Shown one piece after another: positions 34,513-41,745 of a DNA stretch of 50,649 nucleotides. The DNA comes from Treponema sp. (GTDB lineage Bacteria > Spirochaetota > Spirochaetia > Treponematales > Treponemataceae): NCBI GenBank assembly GCA_024698325.1, contig JAILRG010000120.1:1-50649 (forward strand), given 5' to 3'. The notes beneath the pieces were generated by a model. The model did not search any database. It was not told where the DNA came from and saw nothing but the letters and a program-made list of their open reading frames with translations. Position 1 is the first letter of the stretch; each line of letters starts with the position of its first letter. The translations under genes and the position numbers were made by a program.

Positions 34513-35873
34513 AGTTTACGCTCTTAGTTATTGATGATGAGAAAGATATCCGTGAAGGACTGGCTGCGAATTTCGAGATGGACGGCTACGACGTCCGCAT
34601 GGCTGCCAACGGAAAAGAAGGCCTTGAGCTGCTTCAAAACGGCGATATAGACCTTGTTATTACAGACTTGCGCATGCCTGGTGTTTCCGGCGAAGAAGTG
34701 CTGAAAAAGGTGACTGCGGAGATGCCCGGCATTCCGGTCATCGTGCTGACAGGACATGGTTCAATCGATGCCGCGGTCGAAGCCATGCGCGACGGTGCCT
34801 ACGATTTCCTTACAAAACCGCTGAATCTTGATCAGCTGGGAATGATTGTAAAGCGCGCGCTGGAAAACCGGGAGCTGAGCCTGAAGCATCAGCAGCTTCT
34901 GAAGGAAACGTCGGACTCTCATTCGCTGGATAACATCATCGGTAAGAGCACGGAAATGCAACGTGTCCTGAACATGGTGCGGAAGGTTGCAGATACGAAA
35001 GCCAGCGTGCTTATCACCGGAGAAAGCGGCGTCGGAAAAGAAGTGTTTGCGGATGCGCTTCATAAGCTTTCGAGCCGGCGTGACAAATCGTTTGTAAAAG
35101 TGCATTGTGCGGCCCTCAGCGAGACGCTTTTGGAAAGCGAGCTTTTCGGTCATGAAAAAGGAGCCTTTACCGGAGCTGACAGCCTGCATAAAGGCCGCTT
35201 TGAGCTTGCTCACGGCGGGACAATCTTCCTCGACGAAATCGGCGAAATCAATATGAGCGTGCAGATAAAACTGCTTCGCGTGCTTCAGGAAAAGAAATTT
35301 GAGCGCGTCGGCGGCGAGCAGACTATCGAAGTCGATGTGCGCATTATTGCGGCCACAAACCGAAATCTGGAAGAGGAAGTGAAAGCGGGCCGTTTCCGGC
35401 AGGATTTATTCTATCGTCTGAATGTCATTCACCTGGAAGTTCCCCCGCTCAGAGCAAGAAAAGACGACATTCCGCTCTTGCTGAATGCGTTTCTCGAAAA
35501 GTTCAGCACCGAAAACGGAAAGCATGTCACCGGCTTTGACCAGCGATCCCGGGCGGCCTTGTATAAGTATGACTGGCCGGGAAATATCCGGGAGCTGGAA
35601 AACTGCGTGGAAAGCGCTGTCGTTATGGCTGGCGGAAGCGAAATCACGCTTGAAGACCTGCCGCCGTCAGTGAGCAAGGCAACTCAGTCGGAAAGCATTT
35701 CGATTCCCATGGGCATTACGCTTGAGGAGGCTGAGCGCATCCTTATCGAAGAAAACCTTGCCGCAAACAAAGGCAACAAAAGCAAGACTGCCGATGTGCT
35801 TGGAATCGGGCGCAAGACGCTCCACCGTAAATTAAGCGAATACGGCTTTGCCGCAGACGATGACGCTTTGTAA
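34509..35873 (+). CDS. NtrC-family sigma54-dependent response regulator
   Basis: A 454-residue activator. The receiver domain has the phosphorylation site Asp53 in LVITDLRMPG and conserved Thr/Lys (VLTGHG; LTKPL). The AAA+ domain (about 140-370) has Walker A GESGVGKE, the sigma54-contact motif GAFTGA (in ELFGHEKGAFTGAD), Walker B GGTIFLDEIGE and the arginine region RFRQDLFYRLN. A Fis-type helix-turn-helix ends the protein (NKSKTADVLGIGRKTLHRKL). It would activate RpoN promoters when phosphorylated by the kinase just upstream. I noticed no -24/-12 promoter near it, but did not scan systematically. Confidence 0.95.
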   Translation: MKFTLLVIDDEKDIREGLAANFEMDGYDVRMAANGKEGLELLQNGDIDLVITDLRMPGVSGEEVLKKVTAEMPGIPVIVLTGHGSIDAAVEAMRDGAYDFLTKPLNLDQLGMIVKRALENRELSLKHQQLLKETSDSHSLDNIIGKSTEMQRVLNMVRKVADTKASVLITGESGVGKEVFADALHKLSSRRDKSFVKVHCAALSETLLESELFGHEKGAFTGADSLHKGRFELAHGGTIFLDEIGEINMSVQIKLLRVLQEKKFERVGGEQTIEVDVRIIAATNRNLEEEVKAGRFRQDLFYRLNVIHLEVPPLRARKDDIPLLLNAFLEKFSTENGKHVTGFDQRSRAALYKYDWPGNIRELENCVESAVVMAGGSEITLEDLPPSVSKATQSESISIPMGITLEEAERILIEENLAANKGNKSKTADVLGIGRKTLHRKLSEYGFAADDDAL

Positions 35874-35878
35874 GCTGT

Positions 35879-36823
35879 ATGCTGACGCTGTCACAGTTTT
35901 ATACCGCTGTTTTCGGATGCAAGGCCTATAAGCTCTCCCTGGATGCGGGCTGTACCTGCCCAAACCGCGACGGAACAAAGGGAACTGGCGGCTGTATTTT
36001 CTGCTCAGAGGCGGGAAGCGGGGATTTTGCTGAAAGCAGGTCGCTTCCAGTCGCTCAGCAGGTAGAGCTTGCAAAAAAACGCGTCGAGGCAAAGCTTCAG
36101 GGGCGGAGCGGAAGCAGAAAAGGTGTGTATGTCGCGTATTTCCAGAATTTCACTTCGACCTACGGCGATACTGAAGAACTGCTGGCAAAATACCGAGCTG
36201 CACTTTCCTGCAAGGACGTTTCGGGACTTGCGGTCGCTACCAGACCGGACTGCCTTAGCGACAGCATGCTAAAAGCGCTTTCGCTCATCGCAGAAGAGTA
36301 CTTCGTGCAGATAGAGCTGGGACTTCAGACAAGCTCTGAAAAAACGGGCACGCTTATAAACCGCTGCTATACCGACAATGACTATTGCGATTCTCTTCTC
36401 CGAATCAGGCGTGCCTCTCCTCGTATTCATATTGTCACGCACCTGATTTTCGGATTGCCAGGCGAAACTGAGGCGATGATGCTGGACTCACTTCGATTTG
36501 TCCTTGGGCACAACAGCGGCTTTTTTGGCCTGAAGATTACGGTGCTGTATGTTGTCCGCGGGACGGTGCTTGCCGGTATGTATGAACGCGGCGAAGTGAA
36601 GACGATGTCAAAGGACGAGTATCTGGCGCTTCTAAAAAAGGCGCTTGCGCTTCTTCCAGAACGCTGTGTCGTTCACCGCCTGACAGGAGACCCTCCGAAA
36701 AAAACACTGCTTTCGCCGCTGTGGACACAGGACAAAAAGCGGGTTTTGAATGAGATTTCTGAATTAACCAGGCCTTATCCTTGCCCTCAGAGGGTATTAA
36801 GTGATATAGTAGCGGCATTATGA
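35879..36823 (+). CDS. Radical SAM protein of the YhcC/TIGR01212 family
   Basis: A 314-residue radical SAM protein. The cluster cysteines lie in GCTCPNRDG and GGCIFCSEAG, the wide spacing of the YhcC (TIGR01212) group. Further motifs are ATRPDCLS, VQIELGLQTSSEKT and HLIFGLPGE. The reaction is not known; related Elp3-like proteins modify tRNA. It starts five bases after the response regulator stop and its TGA overlaps the tyrS ATG, so it is inside the same operon. Confidence 0.9.
   Translation: MLTLSQFYTAVFGCKAYKLSLDAGCTCPNRDGTKGTGGCIFCSEAGSGDFAESRSLPVAQQVELAKKRVEAKLQGRSGSRKGVYVAYFQNFTSTYGDTEELLAKYRAALSCKDVSGLAVATRPDCLSDSMLKALSLIAEEYFVQIELGLQTSSEKTGTLINRCYTDNDYCDSLLRIRRASPRIHIVTHLIFGLPGETEAMMLDSLRFVLGHNSGFFGLKITVLYVVRGTVLAGMYERGEVKTMSKDEYLALLKKALALLPERCVVHRLTGDPPKKTLLSPLWTQDKKRVLNEISELTRPYPCPQRVLSDIVAAL
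36781..36810 (+). promoter_or_regulatory. Internal promoter for tyrS
   Basis: TTGCCC (36781-36786), 18-base spacer, TATAGT (36805-36810), located inside the 3' end of the radical SAM gene. The tyrS ATG is 10 bases after the -10; no ribosome site is seen. Confidence 0.6.
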
Positions 36824-38064
36824 ATAAGGCTATTGAAACATTGCAGGAGCGTGGTTTTTTCAACCAGTGCACTGACTTAGAGGGGCTTTCCGCCCTCATG
36901 GACAAAGGTCCCATCACATTTTATGTAGGCTGCGATCCTACTGGCTCAAGTCTTCACATTGGTCACATGGTGCCTTTTTTTGCACTTCGCTGGCTCCGTT
37001 CTTTTGGACATTGTGGCGTAGCGCTCATCGGCGGTGGTACGGGACGTATCGGCGACCCCTCTGGTAAGACAGAGATGCGCAAGATGCTTGATTATGCTCA
37101 GATTGATGAGAACGTGGAGAAGATTAAGGCTCAGCTCGACCGTTTCATCGGTTTTGATGGAAAAACAGCTTTTGCCGTAAATAACAAGGACTGGCTTGAG
37201 CATGTAAACTATATCGACTTCCTCCGCGAAATCGGTTCCTGCTTCAGCGTAAACAAAATGCTCACGTTCGAAGAATACAAGCTTCGTCTTGAGCGCGGAC
37301 TTTCTTTCATCGAGTTTAACTATCAGCTTCTGCAGGCATATGATTTCTATATGCTTCACCAGAAGTATGGGCTTGTGCTTCAGATTGGCGGCGCAGACCA
37401 GTGGGGAAATATTACCGCCGGCGTAGACCTTATCCGCAGAAAACTTGGCGGAACTACAGAACTGAATGCCGCTCATCAGGCATATGGCCTTACGTTCCCG
37501 CTTATTATGCGTGCTGACGGCAAGAAAATGGGTAAGAGCGAGAAGGGTGCTATCTTCCTGGATAAAGAGCTTACCAGTGTCTATGATTTCTTCCAGTACT
37601 GGCGCAATGTTCCTGATGCTGACGTCAGAAAGTTCTTCCTGCTCTTTACGTTCCTGCCTGTTGCAGAAATCGACGAGATTGTTTCCGGTGACATCAATCA
37701 GGCCAAAGAACGCCTTGCCTTTGAAGTTACGTCCGTCATCCATGGGAAAGAAGAAGCTGAAAAAGCGCTTGCTGGTGCAAAGGCTGCATTCAGCGGAGAA
37801 GGCGACAAGAGCCACATGCCTACAGCAGATGTGTCTCGCGCTTTAGTGGAAGCGGGCATCGGTGTCATCGATCTGTTTGCGCAGGCTTCGCTTGGCGGTT
37901 CGAAAAGTGATATCCGCCGTTTGATTCAGCAGGGCGGTGCTGCGGTTAACGGAAAAGCTGTTACCGACGTAAAAGCCGTCATAACGCTTTCTGATGCAGA
38001 CGAGAGCGGCGAATTTGTACTCCGCGCCGGAAAGAAAAAGTTCGTCCGCGTGGTTTTGAAGTAG
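36820..38064 (+). CDS. tyrS: Tyrosyl-tRNA synthetase
   Basis: A 414-residue class I aminoacyl-tRNA synthetase. HIGH is at 46-49 and the KMSKS loop reads KKMGKSEKG. GGADQWGNITAG and YDFYMLHQKYG are typical TyrRS tyrosine-site motifs. The C-terminal S4 domain (about 345-414; SDIRRLIQQGGAAVNG) is present. It shares four bases with the radical SAM gene and has its own promoter. Codon use is more biased than in the genes before it, as expected for a synthetase. Confidence 0.96.
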   Translation: MNKAIETLQERGFFNQCTDLEGLSALMDKGPITFYVGCDPTGSSLHIGHMVPFFALRWLRSFGHCGVALIGGGTGRIGDPSGKTEMRKMLDYAQIDENVEKIKAQLDRFIGFDGKTAFAVNNKDWLEHVNYIDFLREIGSCFSVNKMLTFEEYKLRLERGLSFIEFNYQLLQAYDFYMLHQKYGLVLQIGGADQWGNITAGVDLIRRKLGGTTELNAAHQAYGLTFPLIMRADGKKMGKSEKGAIFLDKELTSVYDFFQYWRNVPDADVRKFFLLFTFLPVAEIDEIVSGDINQAKERLAFEVTSVIHGKEEAEKALAGAKAAFSGEGDKSHMPTADVSRALVEAGIGVIDLFAQASLGGSKSDIRRLIQQGGAAVNGKAVTDVKAVITLSDADESGEFVLRAGKKKFVRVVLK

Positions 38065-38073
38065 CTTCCCTTA

Positions 38074-38107
38074 TATACAGTGAGCGTCAATTGACGCTTG
38101 CTGTATA
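38074..38107. repeat. 34-base near-perfect palindrome after tyrS
   Basis: TATACAG-TG-AGCGTCAA is followed by TTGACGCT-TG-CTGTATA. As RNA it pairs along its length with two G-U pairs and a tiny loop. It starts 10 bases after the tyrS stop. There is no T run after it, so it is a poor classic terminator; it may be a processing site, a protein-binding site or an atypical terminator. Confidence 0.7.
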
Positions 38108-38483
38108 ACATCCCTCACACACTATTGAAAAATAGTGAAATACCTGAAGAGTCCCTCCTTGAATCTCGTTTTTAAAAACCGCATTTAGATGAGCTGCCCA
38201 AAAAAGGCACAGCTGTACATTTATCAGTATGTTTTTTTTATTTAGTCTTGATATAAATGTGGCAAAGTCCTGGGGTGTGTGCTAAACTTATTTTTGTCTG
38301 TAATTGTTTGTCCGACATAGTGTATGCGGCAATAAAATCATGTCACGGCCTGAGCGTTGTGTTTTCAATGTGGAAGACATGGAAAAAAAGTTTTGCAGAC
38401 GATGATTAAACCAAAACTCTTGCCATCAATCCGGGAAGCAATTCCGCTGGAATGGTAAAAATAGAATTTGAGAGGCGGGCGAT
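38108..38483. other. Noncoding gap before the STAS-kinase gene
   Basis: About 375 bases with no credible gene. A small hairpin, CACTATT-GAAA-AATAGTG, lies at 38120-38137. The rest is AT-rich with several T and A runs. A GAGGCGG site near 38470 serves the next gene, but I see no promoter of good quality. Confidence 0.6.
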
Positions 38484-39680
38484 ATGAATTCAAGAATTGA
38501 AGGTGACACACTTGTTTTGGAACTTGCTGGCAGAATCGATACGAGCAATGCAAGTCAGGTTGAGTCTGACATTACGAATCTGCTTTCGGAAAATCAAAGC
38601 TTAACTCCAGCTTTTGATGCTGAAAAACTGGAGTATATTTCCAGCATAGGCTTACGGATTTTGCTGAAAGTAGCAAAAACGTGCGGGCAAAAGCTTAAGG
38701 TCCTGAATGCTTCAAAAGATGTCTATGAGATTTTTGAGACAACAGGATTCACAAACATTCTTGAAGTTCAAAAAGCCCTGCGGCAGATTTCCGTGGAAGG
38801 CTGCGAGATTTTGGGGAAGGGCGGAAACGGCAGCGTCTATCGTCTCGATGATGACAAAATCGTTAAGGTTTACAAGCCCTGGATGAAGAGGAAAACGATA
38901 GATCAGGAGAGGGCTTTTGCGAGAAATGCCTTTATGAACGGCGTTCCTTCCGTCATAGCATACGATTTGGTTCGCTGCGGAGACTGTTACGGCGTTGTCT
39001 TTGAGCTGATTAAGTCAAAAACGCTGGGGCAGACGATTAAGGAAAATCCAGACAAACTGGAAGAATATGTCGATAAGTATGTGGCTCTGGCAAAACAGCT
39101 TCACAGCATTCATGTTGAGCCAGGCACCTTCACCGACTTAAAAAGCGTCCTGCACCAGAGAGTTCCGAAAATTGCCCAGTGGACAAGCCCGGAAGAAAGA
39201 GATTTGCTTGAAAGCCTCATTGACTGCATTCCTGACACCGACACTATCATTCACAATGACCTGCACCCGGGAAACATAATGATTCAGGACGGAGAGCTTC
39301 TTCTTATTGATATGCCTGAAATGTGTAACGGACCGACAGCCTATGATTTGGTTGGAATCTACCGGGACATGATTGTAGCGCCAAGTGGAAATTCTGCAAG
39401 CAGCATCGAGGCAAGCGTTGGTCTTCCAGCCGATAAAGTAATTGCAGTTGGAAAAAGCTTCTTTACGAAATACACGGGAATAAGCAATCCCGAAGAAATG
39501 GAAGCCTACTTCAAAAAGCTGGGCCTTCTTTTTGCATTTAATGTCTCTCTTGTCATTGGAACAGAGGCCGAACGAGCCATGGCGCTGGCCCCAATGCTGA
39601 TGGATAAGCTTTTGCGCGGTGTTGTCATTCCAAATGAGCAGGCACTGCGCTATTTGCTGTCTAACTTGAATTCTTTTTAA
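38484..39680 (+). CDS. STAS domain fused to an APH-like kinase
   Basis: A 398-residue fusion. Residues 1-97 are a STAS domain with the phosphoacceptor motif YISSIGLRILL (S53/S54). Residues about 105-390 are a protein-kinase/aminoglycoside phosphotransferase-like domain: glycine loop GKGGNGSVY (111-119), Lys128 in IVKVY, the catalytic loop HNDLHPGN (Asp259, Asn264) and metal Asp276 in LLIDMPEM. The kinase part resembles the TIGR02172 family. A simple idea is that the kinase phosphorylates its own STAS serine, or that the STAS part recruits its substrate; neither is shown. The STAS half is a paralogue of the protein at 8761. It stands alone between a gap and the phage element. Confidence 0.87.
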   Translation: MNSRIEGDTLVLELAGRIDTSNASQVESDITNLLSENQSLTPAFDAEKLEYISSIGLRILLKVAKTCGQKLKVLNASKDVYEIFETTGFTNILEVQKALRQISVEGCEILGKGGNGSVYRLDDDKIVKVYKPWMKRKTIDQERAFARNAFMNGVPSVIAYDLVRCGDCYGVVFELIKSKTLGQTIKENPDKLEEYVDKYVALAKQLHSIHVEPGTFTDLKSVLHQRVPKIAQWTSPEERDLLESLIDCIPDTDTIIHNDLHPGNIMIQDGELLLIDMPEMCNGPTAYDLVGIYRDMIVAPSGNSASSIEASVGLPADKVIAVGKSFFTKYTGISNPEEMEAYFKKLGLLFAFNVSLVIGTEAERAMALAPMLMDKLLRGVVIPNEQALRYLLSNLNSF

Positions 39681-39741
39681 GAGTCTTCCGTGCACGATGC
39701 CCCGCCGAATCCTGATTTTTACGCCCATGATTCACACCTTC

Positions 39742-39806
39742 TGCACAGTTCTCATGACCGCATTGTGGCCGCAGTATGACCGCATTTTACCGTCTTGCAC
39801 AGTTCT
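39742..39806. repeat. Nested direct repeats in the host-element junction
   Basis: TGCACAGTTCT occurs at 39742-39752 and 39796-39806; inside this pair ATGACCGCATT occurs at 39754-39764 and 39776-39786. Such nested sets look like protein-binding sites, for example recombinase arm sites, but no integrase is in view. The rest of 39681-40055 holds only the hairpin at 39849-39882. Confidence 0.6.
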
Positions 39807-39848
39807 TTTTGCGTCCACCAAATACCACAAAATCAAACAACAGTATAC

Positions 39849-39882
39849 AAAAAAAAGACCGTCGATTTTATCGACGGTCTTT
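39849..39882 (-). terminator. Terminator-like hairpin, stronger on the minus strand
   Basis: A 13-bp perfect stem (39854-39866 with 39870-39882) with a TTT loop. On the minus strand it is followed by eight T residues (A run 39849-39856); on the plus strand by three only. No minus-strand gene ends here. Confidence 0.65.
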
Positions 39883-40055
39883 AAGTGCCCGGAACAAGAC
39901 TTGAAGTACAAACTTTTTACTATACAAGCCTTTGCACGTTTTTATCCGCATAGCCTCCGCGCATTTTTCGGCAACTTTTCCGAAACCGTCTCTCTATAAG
40001 CAAGATACAGTGCAAAAAGTGAGCGCGTCAACCGCCGGAAAATGACTTTTCAGGC

Positions 40056-40451
40056 ATGGAAAAAATCCCGATTGAGAAGGTGCAGGAAGCCTTTAACGCC
40101 GCAATCAGATGGCGGGACGGTAGATGCATGGTAAAGGACTGCGAGCTGTGCTCAGGTCAGCTTGAATGCTCGCATTTTTTCAGCGTGGGCGCCAATCCCG
40201 CACTGCGTTTTTATCCGCCGAACGCATACACACAATGCCACGTGCACCACTGGCGGCACCACAACAAAGCAGAGCCGTTCTATACCGACTGGATGAAAAA
40301 GCAGCACCCTGCCGACTTTGAGCGCATGGAGAAGATGCGCCACCGCTATATAAAATACTCGAATGCACTCAAGGCGGAGATATTGCAGCTGTGCATGTTC
40401 GGCCAGCTAGACGCGCTCACCCGTCTGCTTGACGGGCTTTTAGGCGGTTAG
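40056..40451 (+). CDS. HNH/NinG-like phage endonuclease
   Basis: A 131-residue protein. A Cys/His cluster, CMVKDCELC and LECSHFFSVG, then CHVHHWRHHN, matches the zinc-bound HNH fold of lambda NinG-type recombination nucleases, which can act on branched DNA during phage recombination. The His-rich HVHHWRHH segment would supply the metal ligands. There is no clear ribosome site before the ATG. It is the first gene inside the element. Confidence 0.78.
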   Translation: MEKIPIEKVQEAFNAAIRWRDGRCMVKDCELCSGQLECSHFFSVGANPALRFYPPNAYTQCHVHHWRHHNKAEPFYTDWMKKQHPADFERMEKMRHRYIKYSNALKAEILQLCMFGQLDALTRLLDGLLGG

Positions 40452-40480
40452 GCATTACGAGCGGGTCAAGAGGTTAGAAG

Positions 40481-40627
40481 ATGAAGTATAAATCTTCTAA
40501 ACGAAAAAAGCGGCGAGACCACGAAAGCCGCCGCTCTTGGCTCCAGTCGATTGGCACGTTTTTAGCCGGACTTGCCGCTCTTCTGGAGGTAATCTTGCAG
40601 TTCGTTATGTGGCTGTCAGCTAAGTAA
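40481..40627 (+). CDS. Tiny membrane protein (48 aa)
   Basis: The N-terminal 20 residues are very basic (KYKSSKRKKRRDHESRR), followed by one hydrophobic helix (IGTFLAGLAALLEVILQFVMWL). A topology with the basic end in the cytoplasm is expected. The ribosome site is weak. Not similar to a family I recognise; a holin or membrane regulator role cannot be claimed from this. Confidence 0.55.
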   Translation: MKYKSSKRKKRRDHESRRSWLQSIGTFLAGLAALLEVILQFVMWLSAK

Positions 40628-40633
40628 CGAACG

Positions 40634-40662
40634 GGAGCAACGGACTGGAAATCCGTTGCTCC
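40634..40662 (+). promoter_or_regulatory. 11-bp perfect hairpin between two tiny genes
   Basis: GGAGCAACGGA (40634-40644) and TCCGTTGCTCC (40652-40662) flank the loop CTGGAAA. No T run follows. It may protect or separate the two small messages. Confidence 0.6.
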
Positions 40663-40696
40663 TAAAGGTTACCACACTATATTGGAGGTGTCAACC

Positions 40697-40822
40697 TTGA
40701 CAATACAGATACTTCACATTTTGGCTATTTGTTTTGCAGTCGCCGGAGCGCTGCTTTTTACAATCGGCACAATACTCAGGATCCGAGATAACGCCAGGAA
40801 AAAACGAAAGGACAAAGAGTAA
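40697..40822 (+). CDS. Tiny membrane protein (41 aa, TTG start)
   Basis: A TTG start has a strong GGAGGTG site 6 bases upstream (40684-40690). The product has one hydrophobic helix (ILHILAICFAVAGALLFTIG) and a basic tail (RDNARKKRKDKE), the reverse of the preceding tiny protein. It is followed by a clear terminator, which supports it as a real gene. Confidence 0.65.
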   Translation: MTIQILHILAICFAVAGALLFTIGTILRIRDNARKKRKDKE

Positions 40823-40831
40823 TAACCAGCA

Positions 40832-40860
40832 AGCGGGCAGGGCGCCCGCTCTTTTTTTTT
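40832..40860 (+). terminator. Terminator after the small-gene block
   Basis: AGCGGGC (40832-40838) pairs with GCCCGCT (40844-40850), followed by C and nine T residues. Confidence 0.9.
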
Positions 40861-40870
40861 GCTTTCCGTG

Positions 40871-40965
40871 AAAAACCAATTGCTTTTTTTGTTTTTCACA
40901 TAAAAGCAAATGCTTTTTTTGCTTTTCACGAAAAAGCATTTGGTATTTTTGCTTTTTTTTTGCTT
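40871..40965. repeat. Three imperfect AT-rich tandem units
   Basis: Units of about 30 bases start near 40871, 40902 and 40931. Each begins with an A-run plus a C/G base (AAAAACC, AAAAGCA, AAAAAGCA) and continues into a GCTTTTTT-type tract, so each holds its own dyad. GTGAAAAAC and GTTTTTCAC form a 9-bp inverted repeat around the first. Minus-strand open frames across this region are low-complexity products of the repeats. Confidence 0.65.
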
Positions 40966-40971
40966 TGGTGA

Positions 40972-41102
40972 ATATGAATATGTATATGATTATGAATATG
41001 AAAATGATGATGATTATGATTGCGCGCGAAACCGCTTAAAAACTAAGTTTTTTATTTGCTTGTAATTTGCGCGTTATTTGCTTTTGATTTGCCTGTGGAT
41101 AA
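40972..41102. other. Candidate replication origin: AT-rich segment, four iterons, DnaA box
   Basis: A low-complexity AT-rich stretch (40972-41021) is followed by four copies of ATTTGC at 41054, 41065, 41076 and 41087, each exactly 11 bases apart. TGTGGATAA (41094-41102), the exact complement of the DnaA box TTATCCACA, comes right after. An unwinding region beside iterons and a DnaA box is the classic layout of plasmid and phage origins. The stretch from 41103 to 41230 shows nothing further. Confidence 0.6.
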
Positions 41103-41230
41103 CTTGCGGTGCAGGGCGCCACGTAAAATATTACTTTTTGATTTTTAGACACTTCCGGCTTTTTGCTTGTTTGCTTAAAACCCGCTTGATGCGGAGACGA
41201 CACACCACCCTGCCGCAAGGCTTCTTAGCG

Positions 41231-41635
41231 CTAGGCTTTTTTTGCTGCCTCAGCTTCTTCTGCTGCCGCTTCCTGCCTCAGCACTTTTATGCCTGCTATT
41301 TGTGCCCGCACGCTTTTTTGCTCTTCTGCGGTGAGCGCGTGCCACTCTTCCAACAGCTTTTTATCTTCCCGGCTTATTGGCGGCTCGCTTGCTTGCGAAA
41401 GGCTCAAAGCATCCGGCTTTTCTTCGCCAAAGACCAGCCACCAGGGCGACACGCCTAAGTAGTCGGCTATGCGCAGAGCGTCGTCGGCCTTTGGTATTGA
41501 TCCGCGAGTGTACCAGCCGGAAATGGTCTGCTGCTTAAGCCCGAGGGCTGCGCAGACGATGTTTCTGTTTTCGCCTTTTTCAGCAAGGAGAGAATCCAGC
41601 CTTGTGACAATCTGTAAGCCGTTTGCCTGCATCAT
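41231..41635 (-). CDS. Xre/CI-type phage repressor
   Basis: A 134-residue protein with an N-terminal helix-turn-helix (about 8-65; LGLKQQTISGWYTRGSIPKADDALRIADYLGVSP), ending in an Ala/Glu/Lys-rich helix (EEAEAAKKA). It lacks a LexA-like protease domain, so it would not be cleaved in the SOS response. It points away from the rightward genes and sits beside an operator-like inverted repeat, the usual immunity-region layout. No ribosome site precedes ATG 41635. A weak -10 (GAAAAT, 41642-41647, minus strand) is 7 bases upstream, which would make the message leaderless, as for lambda cI from PRM. Confidence 0.88.
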   Translation of the reverse strand: MMQANGLQIVTRLDSLLAEKGENRNIVCAALGLKQQTISGWYTRGSIPKADDALRIADYLGVSPWWLVFGEEKPDALSLSQASEPPISREDKKLLEEWHALTAEEQKSVRAQIAGIKVLRQEAAAEEAEAAKKA

Positions 41636-41679
41636 GTCTTAATTTTCGACAAAAAAACCACAAAAGCGTATTAAAACTA

Positions 41680-41708
41680 TTGACAAGTCCACAAATGCGG
41701 TTTATAAA
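41680..41708 (+). promoter_or_regulatory. Rightward early phage promoter
   Basis: Perfect TTGACA (41680-41685), 17-base spacer and TATAAA (41703-41708). Transcription would begin near 41715. It overlaps the operator-like repeat, so repressor binding would block it. Confidence 0.85.
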
Positions 41709-41737
41709 TAATCAAGTAAACCACATTTGAGGTTTAC
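41692..41737. promoter_or_regulatory. Operator-like inverted repeat over the early promoter
   Basis: CAAATGCGGTTTA (41692-41704) and TAAACCACATTTG (41717-41729) match as an inverted repeat in 12 of 13 positions. A further GGTTTAC half-site follows at 41731-41737. The repeat covers the spacer, the -10 and the start site. Confidence 0.7.
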
Positions 41738-41745
41738 AAAAAAAA

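Noticed and set aside
33247..36823. RpoN (-24/-12) promoter near the NtrC-type regulator
   Set aside because: I saw no GG-N10-GC pair in a convincing context, though I did not scan the window systematically.
36946..37815. Minus-strand frame of about 290 codons across tyrS
   Set aside because: Fully antisense to the well-conserved TyrRS gene; no recognisable domain.
38074..38107. Classic terminator of tyrS
   Set aside because: The palindrome is strong but no T run follows, so I list it as a repeat and not as a rho-independent terminator.
40691..40939. Minus-strand frame with repeated KQKK-type residues
   Set aside because: It is a translation of the AT-rich repeat units and lies antisense to a supported tiny gene and terminator.
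40861..41050. CRISPR array
   Set aside because: The repeats are short, AT-rich and imperfect, with no regular spacers and no cas genes nearby.
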